Assembly (NCBI RefSeq): GCF_021155775.2
Contig: NC_060233.1
Location: forward strand, 16,750,537-16,814,536
DNA: 64,000 nt
Reading direction: 5' to 3'
Source: Neodiprion pinetum
Taxonomy: Eukaryota; Arthropoda; Insecta; Hymenoptera; Diprionidae
How positions within the stretch are numbered: the stretch's first letter is position 1; the number at the start of each line of letters is the position of its first letter. Positions 35,681-47,400 of this stretch are shown piece by piece. Under the pieces are notes generated by a model that saw nothing but the letters and a program-made list of their open reading frames with translations, was not told where the DNA came from and did no database searches. The position numbers and the translations under genes were made by a program.

Positions 35681-37964
35681 GCATTTTTTCTACAGGATTT
35701 CACTTTTTAATAGTAATACTTTACTTGTATAAAAGGATTTATTTGAAAATTAACATTTTCTCAATTGACTAACAGTTTGAAATCTTTGAATCGATTTATC
35801 TCAAAACCTAGGTGAACCTAGCACCCGACTTGAAAAAACTTAACTATTTTTTGTTGATTCTTGTAGGTTTTTGTAGGTAGTTGTTTGTAGGAACAATGAT
35901 TTCGTTTGTAGTAGTGCCAAAAAAAATATATAAGGGGTTGAAAAAATGTCAGCACCCCATTTTCAAAAAAATCGAATTTGTCGGTAGATTTCCGTACAGA
36001 ATCGTTTGTAGTTGATGGTAGTGAAGATATTTTCGATTGTAGTAAAAAGGAAATTTCTGTGACTCTGCTGTCTACTAATGTTTCGGAATCTTTTGTAGTT
36101 GTTTGTAGCACAATTTCTTTCGTTTAAAATTCCTCCAAAATTTACTACAAACGTTCTACTCGCTTCGGAAACGTTTGAAGTTGTTTGTAGTACCATTTTT
36201 TTCGTTTGTAGTTCCTGCAAAATGTACTACAAACGTCCTACTCGCTTCAGAATCGTTTGTAGTTGTTTGTAGTACCATTTTTTTCGTTTGTAGTTCCTGC
36301 AAAATTTACTACAAACGTCCGACTCGCTTCAGAATCGTTTGTAGTCGTTTGTAGTATTATTTTTTTCTTTTTCAGTTCCTGCAAAATTTACCACTAACGT
36401 CCGACTCGCTTCAGTAACGTTTGTAGTTGTTTGTAGTACCATTTTTTTCATTTGTAGTTCCTGAAAAATTTACTACAAACGTCCGACTCGCTTCAGAATC
36501 GTTTGTAGTCGTTTGTAGTACTGATTTTTTCGTTTGTAGTTCTTGCAAAATTTACGACAAACACCCTACTCGCTTCAGTATCATTTGTAGTTGTTTGTAG
36601 TACCATTTTTTTCGTTTGTAGTTCCTGAAAAATTTACTACAAACATCCTACTCGCTTCAAAATCGTTTCTAGTCGTTTGTAGTGCCGATTTTTTCGTTTG
36701 TAGTTCCTGAAAAATTTACTACAAACGTCCGACTCGCTTCAGTATCGTTTTTAATTGATTGTAGCACAATTTTTTTCGCTTTCAATAACTTTGTTTTGTT
36801 TTTTTCTTTTGTAGTAACTTCGTTCCGTTTGTCGTCATTTGTGGTAGTGTTGATTCCGTTTGTAGCTGTTTATAATAGAATTTGTTTGCTTCTAATAGTC
36901 TTGAATCAGTAGGTAGTCCTTGGACAGTATTAGTAGGTTTATATTGTATACGCCGTTAAGAAAATGTATTTGAAATAAGTATTTGGTTATTCGAGTATAT
37001 CCAGTAATCCGCGTATTAGCGTGAAATAAATCAGATTTGATCTATTTTGCCGAAATAAATCGTCTTTGATCGCAATGAATTTATTTGAATTAAATCTGAT
37101 TTATCTCATTACAATACGCGAATTACTGAATAATACTCAAGTAGCCGATTACTCGTTTCAAATACATTTCTTTAACGGCGTATACAATATAAACCTACTA
37201 ATACTGTCCAAGGACTACCTACTGATTCAAGACTATTAGAAACAAACAAATTCCATTATAAACAGCTACAAACGGAATCAACACTACCACAAATGACGAC
37301 AAACGAAACAAAGTTACTACAAACGTAAAAAACAAAACAAAGTTATTGAAAGCGAACAAAATTGTACTAAAATCAACTACAAACGATTCTGAAGCGAGTC
37401 GAACGATTTTAGTAAATTTTGGAGGAACAACAAACGAAAAAAATGGTACTAGATTCAACTACAGACGATTCTGAAGCGAGTCGGACGTTTGTAGTAAATT
37501 TTGCAGGAACTTTAACGAAAAAATCAGTACTACAAACGAAAAAAATGGTACTACAAACAACTTCAACCATTTCCGAAGCGAGTAGGACGCTTGTAGTAAA
37601 TTTTGAAGGAATTTTAAACGAAAGAAATTCTACTACAAACAATTTTTTCAACCCTTATATTTTTTTTTGGCTCTACTAGAAACGATATCATTGCTACTAC
37701 AAACAACTACCTACAAAAACCTACAAGAATCAACAAACAATAGTTAGGTTTTTTCAAGTCGGGTGCTAGGTTCACATAGGTTATCTCAAAACACTATTTT
37801 CCAAATTAGGTTGTCATTTCACCCAACGCTTCATATGCGTCATGCTGCCATTTTGTTATTATTTCAGTGGAAAAATTCTGGAAAGTTTTTGAAACTACAA
37901 ATTTCAAGTCCTTAGCCTCAAATTGCTTTGAGGGTTTTCATTTTCTTTAAGAAAAAACTCTTGA
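35047..37964. mobile_element. TIR element inserted in the MULE relic
   Basis: The left end (CTTGAGAGTG, T-run, AAAGAAAATGAAAAC, then AGCAATTTGAG) is found inverted at the right end (CTCAAATTGCT, then GTTTTCATTTTCTTTAAGAA and ACTCTTGA). This gives ~60-bp inverted repeats. The sister relic near 54600-54640 is continuous across the point of insertion. No clear target duplication. The element carries the foldback insertion 35807-37780 inside it. Confidence 0.6.
35807..37780. mobile_element. 2-kb foldback (FB-like) element with 11-bp TSD
   Basis: The ends CCTAGGTGAACCTAGCACCC and its near-perfect inverse GGGTGCTAGGTTCACATAGG are flanked by the direct repeat TTATCTCAAAA (35796-35806 and 37781-37791). 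Almost the whole element is two inverted arms meeting near 37065. The left arm holds about eight tandem ~81-base units (about 36119-36770) built on CGTTTGTAGTTCCTGCAAAA and ACGTCC(G/T)ACTCGCTTCAG. The right arm has only about three such units. Long arms made of tandem repeats with unequal unit number and a 9-11 bp duplication are the hallmarks of Drosophila FB elements, which are mobilised by a Mutator-like (NOF) transposase. No coding capacity. Confidence 0.85.
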
Positions 37965-38439
37965 AAATAGGTATGTCTTTAGACTGTCCGAGCTGTACGT
38001 CAACAGTCGAGCAGCTGCAGCACGATGGTTTCTCTCCAAGAAGTGATTCATGGTGCACAAGGCAGAAAGCAAAAGATCGGAACATATTGAATAGTCATCA
38101 CCATGAAGCAACTCTTCATCAAGATGTTGCTAAAACTACCAAACCGATTTTCGAAGATCTAATGTTCCGATAATTTATCGCAACGCTGCGTTGGAGGATT
38201 TGCCCCCAATATGCAAACGAAGGTTAAAATAACATCATTTGGCAGATAGTACCGAAATCAGATCACAGTGGCACAGCACAGTATTCTCACATTGAACAAA
38301 AAGGTTTCTGGATATTTTTGTTCCGCAATGCTTGTAGAATTGCGATCATCGCGGCATTTTTACATGAGTGATGCGTAGACTTTTATGATAGGCGGAAAGA
38401 GTGCAATTTTCGGTAGCATCTTCTCAAAGTAATGCCGCG

Positions 38440-41400
38440 CTAGTGAATTGTGATATTGGTTTCTGCCTCTAGCGTACTTCTTTCCAAGTCAGCCCAAAAT
38501 TTCATCCGCTCTCTTAGGGAGAAATATTGGACTTCTAGTACGATTTCGGATTTGTTTCCTATCTGGAGGAGATTATCCTTTTCCGAGTACGGCTCCCATG
38601 TTGTGTTTCCGCGAAAAAACTGTGTTGAAGGTTTACTGAAAACGCACGCATTAATTGTGAATAGTATGTATCATCAGGTATTCTAATACTTAAAAAAAAA
38701 CTTACCCGTGAATCGCAAAAGATGTCCACAATTGCACCATAATTTCCCTCATTTGTAGATCTTTTTCATTTGGGGTTTTGTTGAGAGCTACGGTGAGATT
38801 GTAGTCTACGTATGGAAAAATGTAAACAAGATCATCCGCGTGTGATATGCCGTAGTCCTTCAAAGATTTACCGCAAGTGTAAGTGCTACTCCACGTGCCC
38901 CGATATTTGAAGGCGTAGAAATATTGAGGATTCACTGCCGCTGTAAACTGGTATAAGAGGGCGGAATACACCGGATATTTGAACGCAGTATCACCGACGA
39001 GTAACGTGAAGTTAGTCAGCAACTGCAATAGAAGGGATTCATAAATAGTGCATCACCGAAACATTCAATTTTTTAGGTGTCACGATACGAATAATTCCAA
39101 TACATTTTAGGTCAACGATCACCAAAAATGATACAACAAGAATGTTTTTCACCCAGAAGCATTACATACTGCCTGTAATTTTTTGTGAAAACATCTGAAT
39201 TCAATAAATTTCTGCTGAAAGACGCTACTGGAATACAATTTTCAATTAAGAGACTAATAAGAATAAGTGACTTGCGCGTAGAGAGTCAATTTCACATGCT
39301 GATAGAAATCATTCGTTCAGATCAAAAGATGACTGCAGCGACCAAACTCCATAATTGTGCCAACTATTAGTAAATCTCTGTCAAATATGGTAGTAAATTT
39401 CGCGATCAGTTTTCAGCTGTTTAGATTTTTCCGCAATATTATATGGTCAAGATTCAAAATATAAGTTGAATGAACAACGTCGGAAATATGAAACCTAACC
39501 ACTGGAACTCTTTGGAAACATTCATGACTTCCAACCCTCCTATACAGCTGGATATGTATACAGTAAGAAAGCTTGTTGTATTCGAATCGTCAAGTTTGAA
39601 TATCTTTTTACTCACCTCACTTCTATTCATTGTTTCAATGTTATTGAAATAGTACGACTTGGCCGCCTTGACCCAAGCGGCTCCAGAGTCCGGTAGATAC
39701 GACCAGTACATTAAAATCGGCAGCAAATAATCAAAGTTTTCCAGAAAGTCGTCAAACCATTCCTCTATTTCATAGAACGCTGGTGTAACGAGTAAAATGA
39801 TTGAATAATTAAACAAATGCGAGAGTCAAAAAACATAATTATAACAGAGCGAGAACCTTACAAATTTTCAAAGCCTCAAAATCATGCCTCAACTCTCTGT
39901 TTGTCTGATTTTTGAATAATGTGTATCATCAGCCGTACAGGATCCGACAATGTCACGCCACTTTTTAATTTCCATCAACTATGTTGACGTAAGAGAAGTA
40001 TTGGTTTCGGTCCAAAATAACTTTCTGCAACTTGAAAGGATCTCTACATTTCTGGGCCTTTAGTATCGGAAAAATAAGTTGTTTGACAGTTGTTGCATGT
40101 CGGTCTGTCTCGAAAAAATTCAACGATCATCTCAAAAATGATTTCACCAGAGAATTTGTAATTTACAGGCCTTTGACATTAAATGATGGGCATCGAAATT
40201 GTCGTATCTTGTTCTCTTTCTTTCACAGGCCGTGTTCAAATCGTCACGTCGCAAAACCACGTGACAAACAAGGTGAGTCGTCGACGCGTGGTCGGATATG
40301 CTCTAATGAATCTGAATTCAAAATTCAGTTTATAGAACGTTTGAATTCAATTACCATAAATCGAATTAAATGCTTCAATATCACACAATTTCATGAGAAA
40401 TGAAGAAATCATTTCACTCTGAGAAGTAATATCTAACAAAAAAAATGTTGATCATACATAATGGTACGTCTAATGATTGAATCGGTTTTTCGAGGTAATA
40501 AAAGGTACCGTAAAAAATGCAGTATTGGCCCGCAACAGTCAACCCCTCATTAGCCTGTACCCTTCAATAGTCAACGAATTTCCCATCAAGAGACCCCGAA
40601 ATAAGCCATTGAGGTTCTCTTTCCATAGTACAGATCCTCCCGAGACTCTGCATAGTCACGCCTGTAGAAACATGCGCACAACTGGGTTTCGTAGCAGTCA
40701 CACTTTCCATCAAATGAAATATATAAGGAAATTGCTCAAGGTCTGATTAGAACATTATTTATTCTAAGAGTACAATGAGAAAATGTCATTGAAGTAAGTA
40801 GTTTTTTAACGTAAAATCACAATTATACAATCACCTTATAGTAGAAAATCACACATTCAGTTATATCGATTGGGTCAAATTGAATGAAACTTTTTTCGTC
40901 CGATAAGGAGGTCTCAAATTTTGTAAATAAATTGTAAGCGAGTAAATATCGTTTCCAATAACTGCACGCATTCCAAAAGCACTTGTTCTCTATAGATTTT
41001 TGTCATCTTAACAATTAGTCTCTGGTCTAACGGTTGTATACAGGTAAGTAACGTTACGTTATGTCGCAAGGACATAATTTAGCAAGCATCGTCAATGCTG
41101 TTCAAGATGTCGATTGGTGGATGAGAGGGAGCATTGTCGAGGAGAAGAAGGCATCTTACAGGTGATCCATATTTCTCTTTTACGTTGGGCAGAAAAACCT
41201 CTCTATACCACTCTTGGAAAAGATCTCGGTCCATCCAGGCATTTCTTTGATCCTTATGAATCACACATAGATGTGTAACGTTTTTGAAGCACCGAGGTTT
41301 TTTAGATCTATCAATGAATAAAAGAGGAATTTTATGGGATCCACTTTCATCGGTGCATACCATCATAGTAACATGATCCTTTATCACAGTACACCCTGGA

Positions 41401-44400
41401 GCAAATTTCTCAAATTTTCCTACCAATATCTGAGTTGGTAAGGTGTTCTGTCAAAAACCAGCCTCATCTGCGTTGTAGACGTTTTCAAGGCGATACCCGT
41501 TTTCTTTTAGATATGTAAAAAGAGTCTTAACAAACTCCTGTGTATTATCCCACACGATACTTTGGTGGAGTAAGGGTATTTGATTGTAAATTGAGTGTTG
41601 AGTCAATTTTTGGAATACCTAACTATACATATATTCAGAAGTTGAATACACGAAATTTGGTTACAAGATTGCGACTAGTATTATTCGTAGTAGTTTATAA
41701 ATTTGAATCATCATAGTAGCGATGTTGATATCGTCTATCAGATTATTTGTTGAATTCTTCAAAATTCGGAATAGATGTTCATTAGAGAGATTGATAATGC
41801 GTTGACTTTATAGTTAGTTAGATTTAGGTATTTGGTCGATCCCTGAAATTGTTGGGTACTTGTTGGTTTGAGGACTTGACGAATACTGACATTGCAGTGA
41901 TTATCAAAGGAAGAATTTGAAATTTTTCTGAACTTACAGGGTGTAGCAGTATACTGATTGGCCGATTTTTCATATTAGTGAGAATTTAGAATTGGTTGTA
42001 AAAGTGGAAATTTTGTACATAGGCGGGAAGTTAAAGCATGCAGGTATGTCTTGAGGTTAAACAATTTGCGATCCTTCCGCGCTTTCACGTACCTACTGTC
42101 CAAGCAGACAATCTGGCAGCCAACTGAGTATTGCAAATGGACAAAACCCATGGATAATAAGGAAGAAAAAAACCCGCGCTGGAAGTCACGTACGACCCTT
42201 CGACTATTTATTAATCGTTTGATAGTATTTTATTATTTAGGTTTGTAGTCCCCCTATAGTATTGACTATATGAATGACATTGTGTTGATACACTACATCC
42301 TGACCGCTGTCAGATTCAGCTGATAGGCGCTCCTCTTGCATCGTGGGGCTACGAATGCCATGGCGTTTCTTAAAGTGATCAAGGCAGCCTTAAACTTCGA
42401 TTCTGCAGCAAAAAGTTTTTGGTGGTATATTAAAGCTTTTTCGGGTCGAATCGCCTGTATGAGAGGTTTGCCTACGGTGCTCTGTTGCACAAACCATTTG
42501 TAAATTGCTTTTCCAATACCACTATCTTCGACGTTTGTAATTTTCTTCTTCTTCGTACTTCCATGCTGGTCTTTAAGTATACTAAGTTGTGTTTTCTTCA
42601 TTTTGATTAATTGTTGTTAGAGTCTATCTGTCGATGCCATAATCATGCGTAAGCCTAAGGCCCGACTCACCGTTTTCGAACCAATTGATAATAATTGTTA
42701 CTTTCTCATCGATGGTCAGCCTTTTTCTATTATTTCATCTTGCCTCGCTCATTCTGCAAATGACAAAAAAACATTCGTTAGAAAAATTAATAAACGACCG
42801 TATGAAGTTTTTAATGAACTGGAACTGTAATTTTAAACGGAAAGTGTAGAAACGTATATTTAGAGTCTTTAATCAAAGTGTTCATCTGGGTTAAGCGAAG
42901 AAGATACAGTCGATAAATGAGTGTGGGGAGAGGCGTGTGCTCATACCACATATATGAACAATAATTTATAAAATAATTGTATTCATGAAAATTTCATTCT
43001 TCTTCCAGGACTCGTATTTCGAGAATAAATGGCAAGGAGAGGTTAAATTAGCTAGGGTTCAATTTTCTGTAGATTATAAAATACTTTTGATATTTTCCTA
43101 AAACCTTGGACGGAATTACCGTTTAGTATAAGAACAAAAAAGAAGAATTGATCAACTTACCTTCAATCATTCATATTCCACGATTGTCCGTTTTTTATTT
43201 TCATTCAACCACTGTCTACAGTAAGTATGTGAATATGTTTGTTCCCAAATCGACTATAATGTACACTTTTCTTGTGTAATACCCAGTGGGTACTTCGCCT
43301 CTTACGCCCCCACCAGAGCCTGTGGTTCTGGACCCACTCCCGCCAACCTACATACATACGCTACTTGTATGCATTTTTTACCATTTATTTTTTCATTCTC
43401 TCCGTTCTGAATTCTACAGACAATGCGAAAAAAAAATCTAGATCTCGCTTCGCTCAGGTAGTAAATCAAACTGCGGGAATAATCTTCGACTTTTTTCCCT
43501 TGTTGCATAATGTACTTGTATGTTCAGCATAATTTGATGTTTGGGTTTTGCCGGTAGTGCCGCATACACGGTCTACGAGGATGTGTATACGAGTGAAATC
43601 CGTCTATCGGGGTGGAAATGCGGAATACTAAGGGACTTGAAGGCTCCGATGGGTTGACTAATATGGGAAATTACTGTACTGTTTTTACGGCTTGTTTTCT
43701 GCCATTTTGTTGACTTTCTGGAATTTCTATCAAAATCAACCATTTTCACCTTGCTATACTCATGATTCACAGTCGAATGATCAATTCCAAGTAATTTGCA
43801 TTCACTTGCCTATAGTAGTCCCTAAACCTTCGTCTTCAACGAGACCCATGATACAAGGTACATCACGAATCTGACCAGCTCTCGCTATATTTGTAGGGCT
43901 GGTTGTTATAAAAGCCCCCTTGATATCTGGCTCATCAGTACAAGCCCATGTGCTGAATGGTTCGTATTGCCACACGTAAAACTGTTTAAATACGCCTACA
44001 ACATCCAAGAAGTTCTTTTTCCGCAAACAGCTGACGAGGGAATCCGAAGTTTCATTTGAACAGCCAATGTAATTGCCAAGTTCGAATGCGCGCTTTGCGT
44101 AGGCAGCCCTGGGTCTGTAGACCCATTGCGGAGAGCCAGCTCCGCTTTGCATAATGAACTTATGAAAGAGTCCTGTAATGTCGTGAATTGATTACGCCAT
44201 ATTTCAGCATTTGGTTCTAACTGTTTTCATCAACTCATCGTTGGAAAAACAATTTTTGAGTACGTCGTACTCGATGTAATGATAGAATACGTCCTTCCGA
44301 TTATTGTAAATGTGATATCAGTCATCCCGTTGAGAGATTTTGTTATTCATCAATCAAGTCTGTTGAAGATTACCTCTAGCCTTGGTTGGGTAGAATGTGA

Positions 44401-47400
44401 ATTTAATCTTACCAATTGTCAATTTCGAAAGCGTCAGAAGGTGAACGCAAGCGCTCCCTGAGCTGTGGCCGAATAGTGTCACTCGATCAGGGTCACCGTG
44501 AAAGTGTCTGATGTTACGCTGCACCCATTCGAGCGCAAGGACCTGATCTTTTAGGCCCCAGTTTCCGGAAGCCACTTCGTCGCCGGTGCTCAAGAACCCC
44601 AGAACACCCAGACGATAGTTGAAGGTGACGAGAACTACATCTTGGTTCAAAAGGTACGCCGGACTGTAGACGGATGATTTGATAGACCCTGTCATGAACC
44701 TCCCACCGAATACATATGCCATTACCGGAAATAGCGAGGAGTTCTTACGGTTGCTTATCTATATGTATAAGATCCGAATTCAAATCCAGTTACGTTTGCT
44801 TTACGAGACTTTTGATTTTGAACTCGTGGTTCCATTCTCGCACAGCAAGTGGCTTGCATGCAAATAAGCGAGCCTTACTAAACATAAAAAATTACCTGCG
44901 GCGTATACACGTTCAGGTTTAAACAGTCTTCGTCCCCAACAAAACTGACATAGTCTATGTTACTTAGTTGGGGGCACATGTTTCCGTCGGCAGTAGCGTT
45001 TCGGATTCCCTTCCAACCACCCGCCGGCACGGGATTGGCGAATCTACGACACAAAAAGAACTTTTGTAATCGGATTCACGCCAAGAGTTCTTCTTTAGTT
45101 GATAGATTTCAATCAAAGGTATGTTTGTTTATCGCAAGACCTTGCCATTTGAAATGTTGATATTATATATTCGTCATTGGTATTCATTTACCCATAGAGT
45201 TCTTATCGCGTAATTAGCGGGTTTAACATTCGGTCTTATAGTCGGTTACTCCAAGCGGCACCTTGCGTACCTTTGTATCAAGATTCGTAGCAGACCTGTC
45301 GTGAACCCAATAAAATCGTGCAACGCTGGTCCTTTGAATGAGTTTCTGTTTTTAACCATCTGATCCATTTTAACAAACAAACCGGTCCACTCGTTGGAAA
45401 TGAAGGAACATTTAGTCTCACTTGGTTCGACTGACAAACGTCAGATAATATTACATAAATACAGAGTTAGATTTGTCAGTATTGTATAGACATTGTGAGT
45501 GTCATGTCACGCACTTACAGAAATAGGAGAAACTGCATAATTTATTTATTGAAATATATATGCTTCTTTTCATAACTTTATTCTTTACACAAACACTGTG
45601 TTTTCAAGTGCACGCGAGTGTTGAATAACATTTATGTAATTATAATCATTACAGTGTTTTCGAAAGTATACAGACTCGATTGAATAGTTGAAAGCTAGTG
45701 ATAGAGAAGTAAAAAACGCTGAGAAACGGCCAAAAAATAATTCTTGAAATGATGATCTTGCTATAAATCAAAAATGCCCTTAATCAGCTGTTCTCAGTAC
45801 AGTGAAATTTGCCAATACCGGACATCTTCGGGACTAAAAATATTGTCTATTACTGAATAGTGTATGCTATTCAGAACAATATTAACGTCGAAATTATACT
45901 TCTGGGGATGTTTAGAGTGTCCGTTGTAAAGAGGAATCCGTTGTTGGGAGTCGTCCGTCAAGAGAAGTTTCACGCCCCAAGTGCACGTATGTACGTATGT
46001 ATATATATTAGGGTGCTTTTTTTTTGGACCGTATTTTTTTTTTTCGGTCCCACCGTGAAATTTTGTTGGCAATACAACAAAAAAAATTCCCTGAAAGATT
46101 GAGCCCTTAATATTAATATTAAGTGCTCGCCCAAGGCATGTAAAGATTTCCCGCTTAAAATACACGTAAACTTCAATTTTTTTCTTTAAAACATCTACAG
46201 TTCAGAGGCATTCTATGGTGTAGTCTAGGACGTCAGTAGATTTTCTTCGGAATGAAATGCTCTACAAAAGTGCTCATTGCGGTGAAGTCGTAACTCACAC
46301 CGGCGAAGTCGTACGGGCCACCCAAACCCAATTTTTTCATGAAATTCTTGTCTTTTTGCCCGTATCTCGTAAATAACAAGAGCTACAAAAAAAATATTCA
46401 ACAAATTTGTCGGAAATTTAATTTCCTACAAAAAAGTTCCAGAAAACCAAATTGCTAACATCGATATTCATTGAGATATTGGGCTTTTAAGGTGAGGAAG
46501 TATGGAATTTTCATGAATTATTGAGTATTGTCGAATTATTGATTGTCGAATATTTTTTTGTTTTGTAGCTCTTGTAATTGTAATGACAAGAATTGTAATT
46601 GTAATGACAAGAATTGTAATTGTAATGACAAGAATTGTAATTGTAATGACAAGAGCTACAAAACAAAAAAATATTCGACAATCAATAATTCGACAATTGA
46701 ACTCAATAATTCACGAAAATTCCATACTTCCTCACCTTAAAAGCCCAATATCTCAATAAATATCGATGTTAGCAATTTGGTTTTCTGGAACTTTTTTGTA
46801 GGAAATTAAATTTCCGACAAATTTGTTGAATATTTTTTTTGTAGCTCTTGTTATTTGCGAGATACGGGCAAAAAGACAAGAATTTCATGAAAAAATTTGG
46901 TTTGGGTGGCCCGTACGACTTCGCCGGTGTGAGTTACGACTTCACCGCAATGAGCACTTTTGTAGAGCATTTCATTCCGAAGAAAATCTACTGACGTCCT
47001 AGACTACACCATAGAATGCCTCTGAACTGTAGATGTTTTAAAGAAAAAAATTGAAGTTTACGTGTATTTTAAGCGGGAAATCTTTACATGCCTTGGGCGA
47101 GCACTTAATATTAATATTAAGGGCTCAATCTTTCAGGGAATTTTTTTTGTTGTATTGCCAACGAAATTTCACGATGGGACCGAAAAAAAAAAAATATGGT
47201 CCAAAAAAAAAGCACCCTAATATATATACATATATAATCAATTTCTTTGCTCTTCGATATCTCGAGAACGAGTTACCGGATTCCGATAATTTTGGTTTCA
47301 TCGAGGCGGCTTTTCCAAACTTAGAACTGATAAGATTTTGGCTTTTATCGGTTCGGTACTTTTTCAATTATTTCAGTAACGGAGTTCCAAAACATCAAAT

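Larger units (their letters stand above)
34263..38375 (+). pseudogene. Mutator-like (MULE) transposase relic, split by nested insertions
   Basis: An open frame at 34263-34763 has the metazoan Mutator-like transposase layout: MKCARRLCGLIDLVPPV, then a degenerate FGDSTLYKLDF where the family has SGDGTW, then CNACG and ECAKWIADHINKCNV. After stops the homology goes on with YKGLDDSEPYGN and CVGYVPKCMRTRLKN to about 35045. It resumes at 37985 with LQHDGFSPRSDSWCTRQKAK and LHQDVAKTTKPIFEDL to about 38230. The weak 3' end is near 38375. The two halves are separated by a TIR element (35047-37964). Key acidic motifs are mutated and stops are present, so it is dead. A second, shorter copy lies at the equivalent place 3' of esterase F (54437-54895), so the insertion is older than the E/F duplication. 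Confidence 0.75.

Noticed and set aside
36119..36770. Regularly spaced ~81-base repeats that might suggest a CRISPR array
   Set aside because: Eukaryotic context; the repeats are contiguous without unique spacers and belong to a foldback arm.
36682..36912. Phe/Val-rich 'membrane' frames in the foldback element (also 37219-37651)
   Set aside because: Translations of the tandem ACTACAAACG repeats; the same peptide appears on opposite strands in the two arms.
40032..40403. 123-codon plus-strand frame conserved in both E and F copies
   Set aside because: Conservation is explained by the recent duplication of the whole intron; no domain features.
45860..46176. Frames at the left edge of the palindrome and their mirror images at 47051-47458
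   Set aside because: They come from the inverted repeat and homopolymer runs, not from genes.
46543..46740. Cys/Asn/Asp repeat peptide (CNCNDKN units) that looks like a metal-binding repeat
   Set aside because: It is a translation of the four 21-bp units in the palindrome loop; no other coding support.
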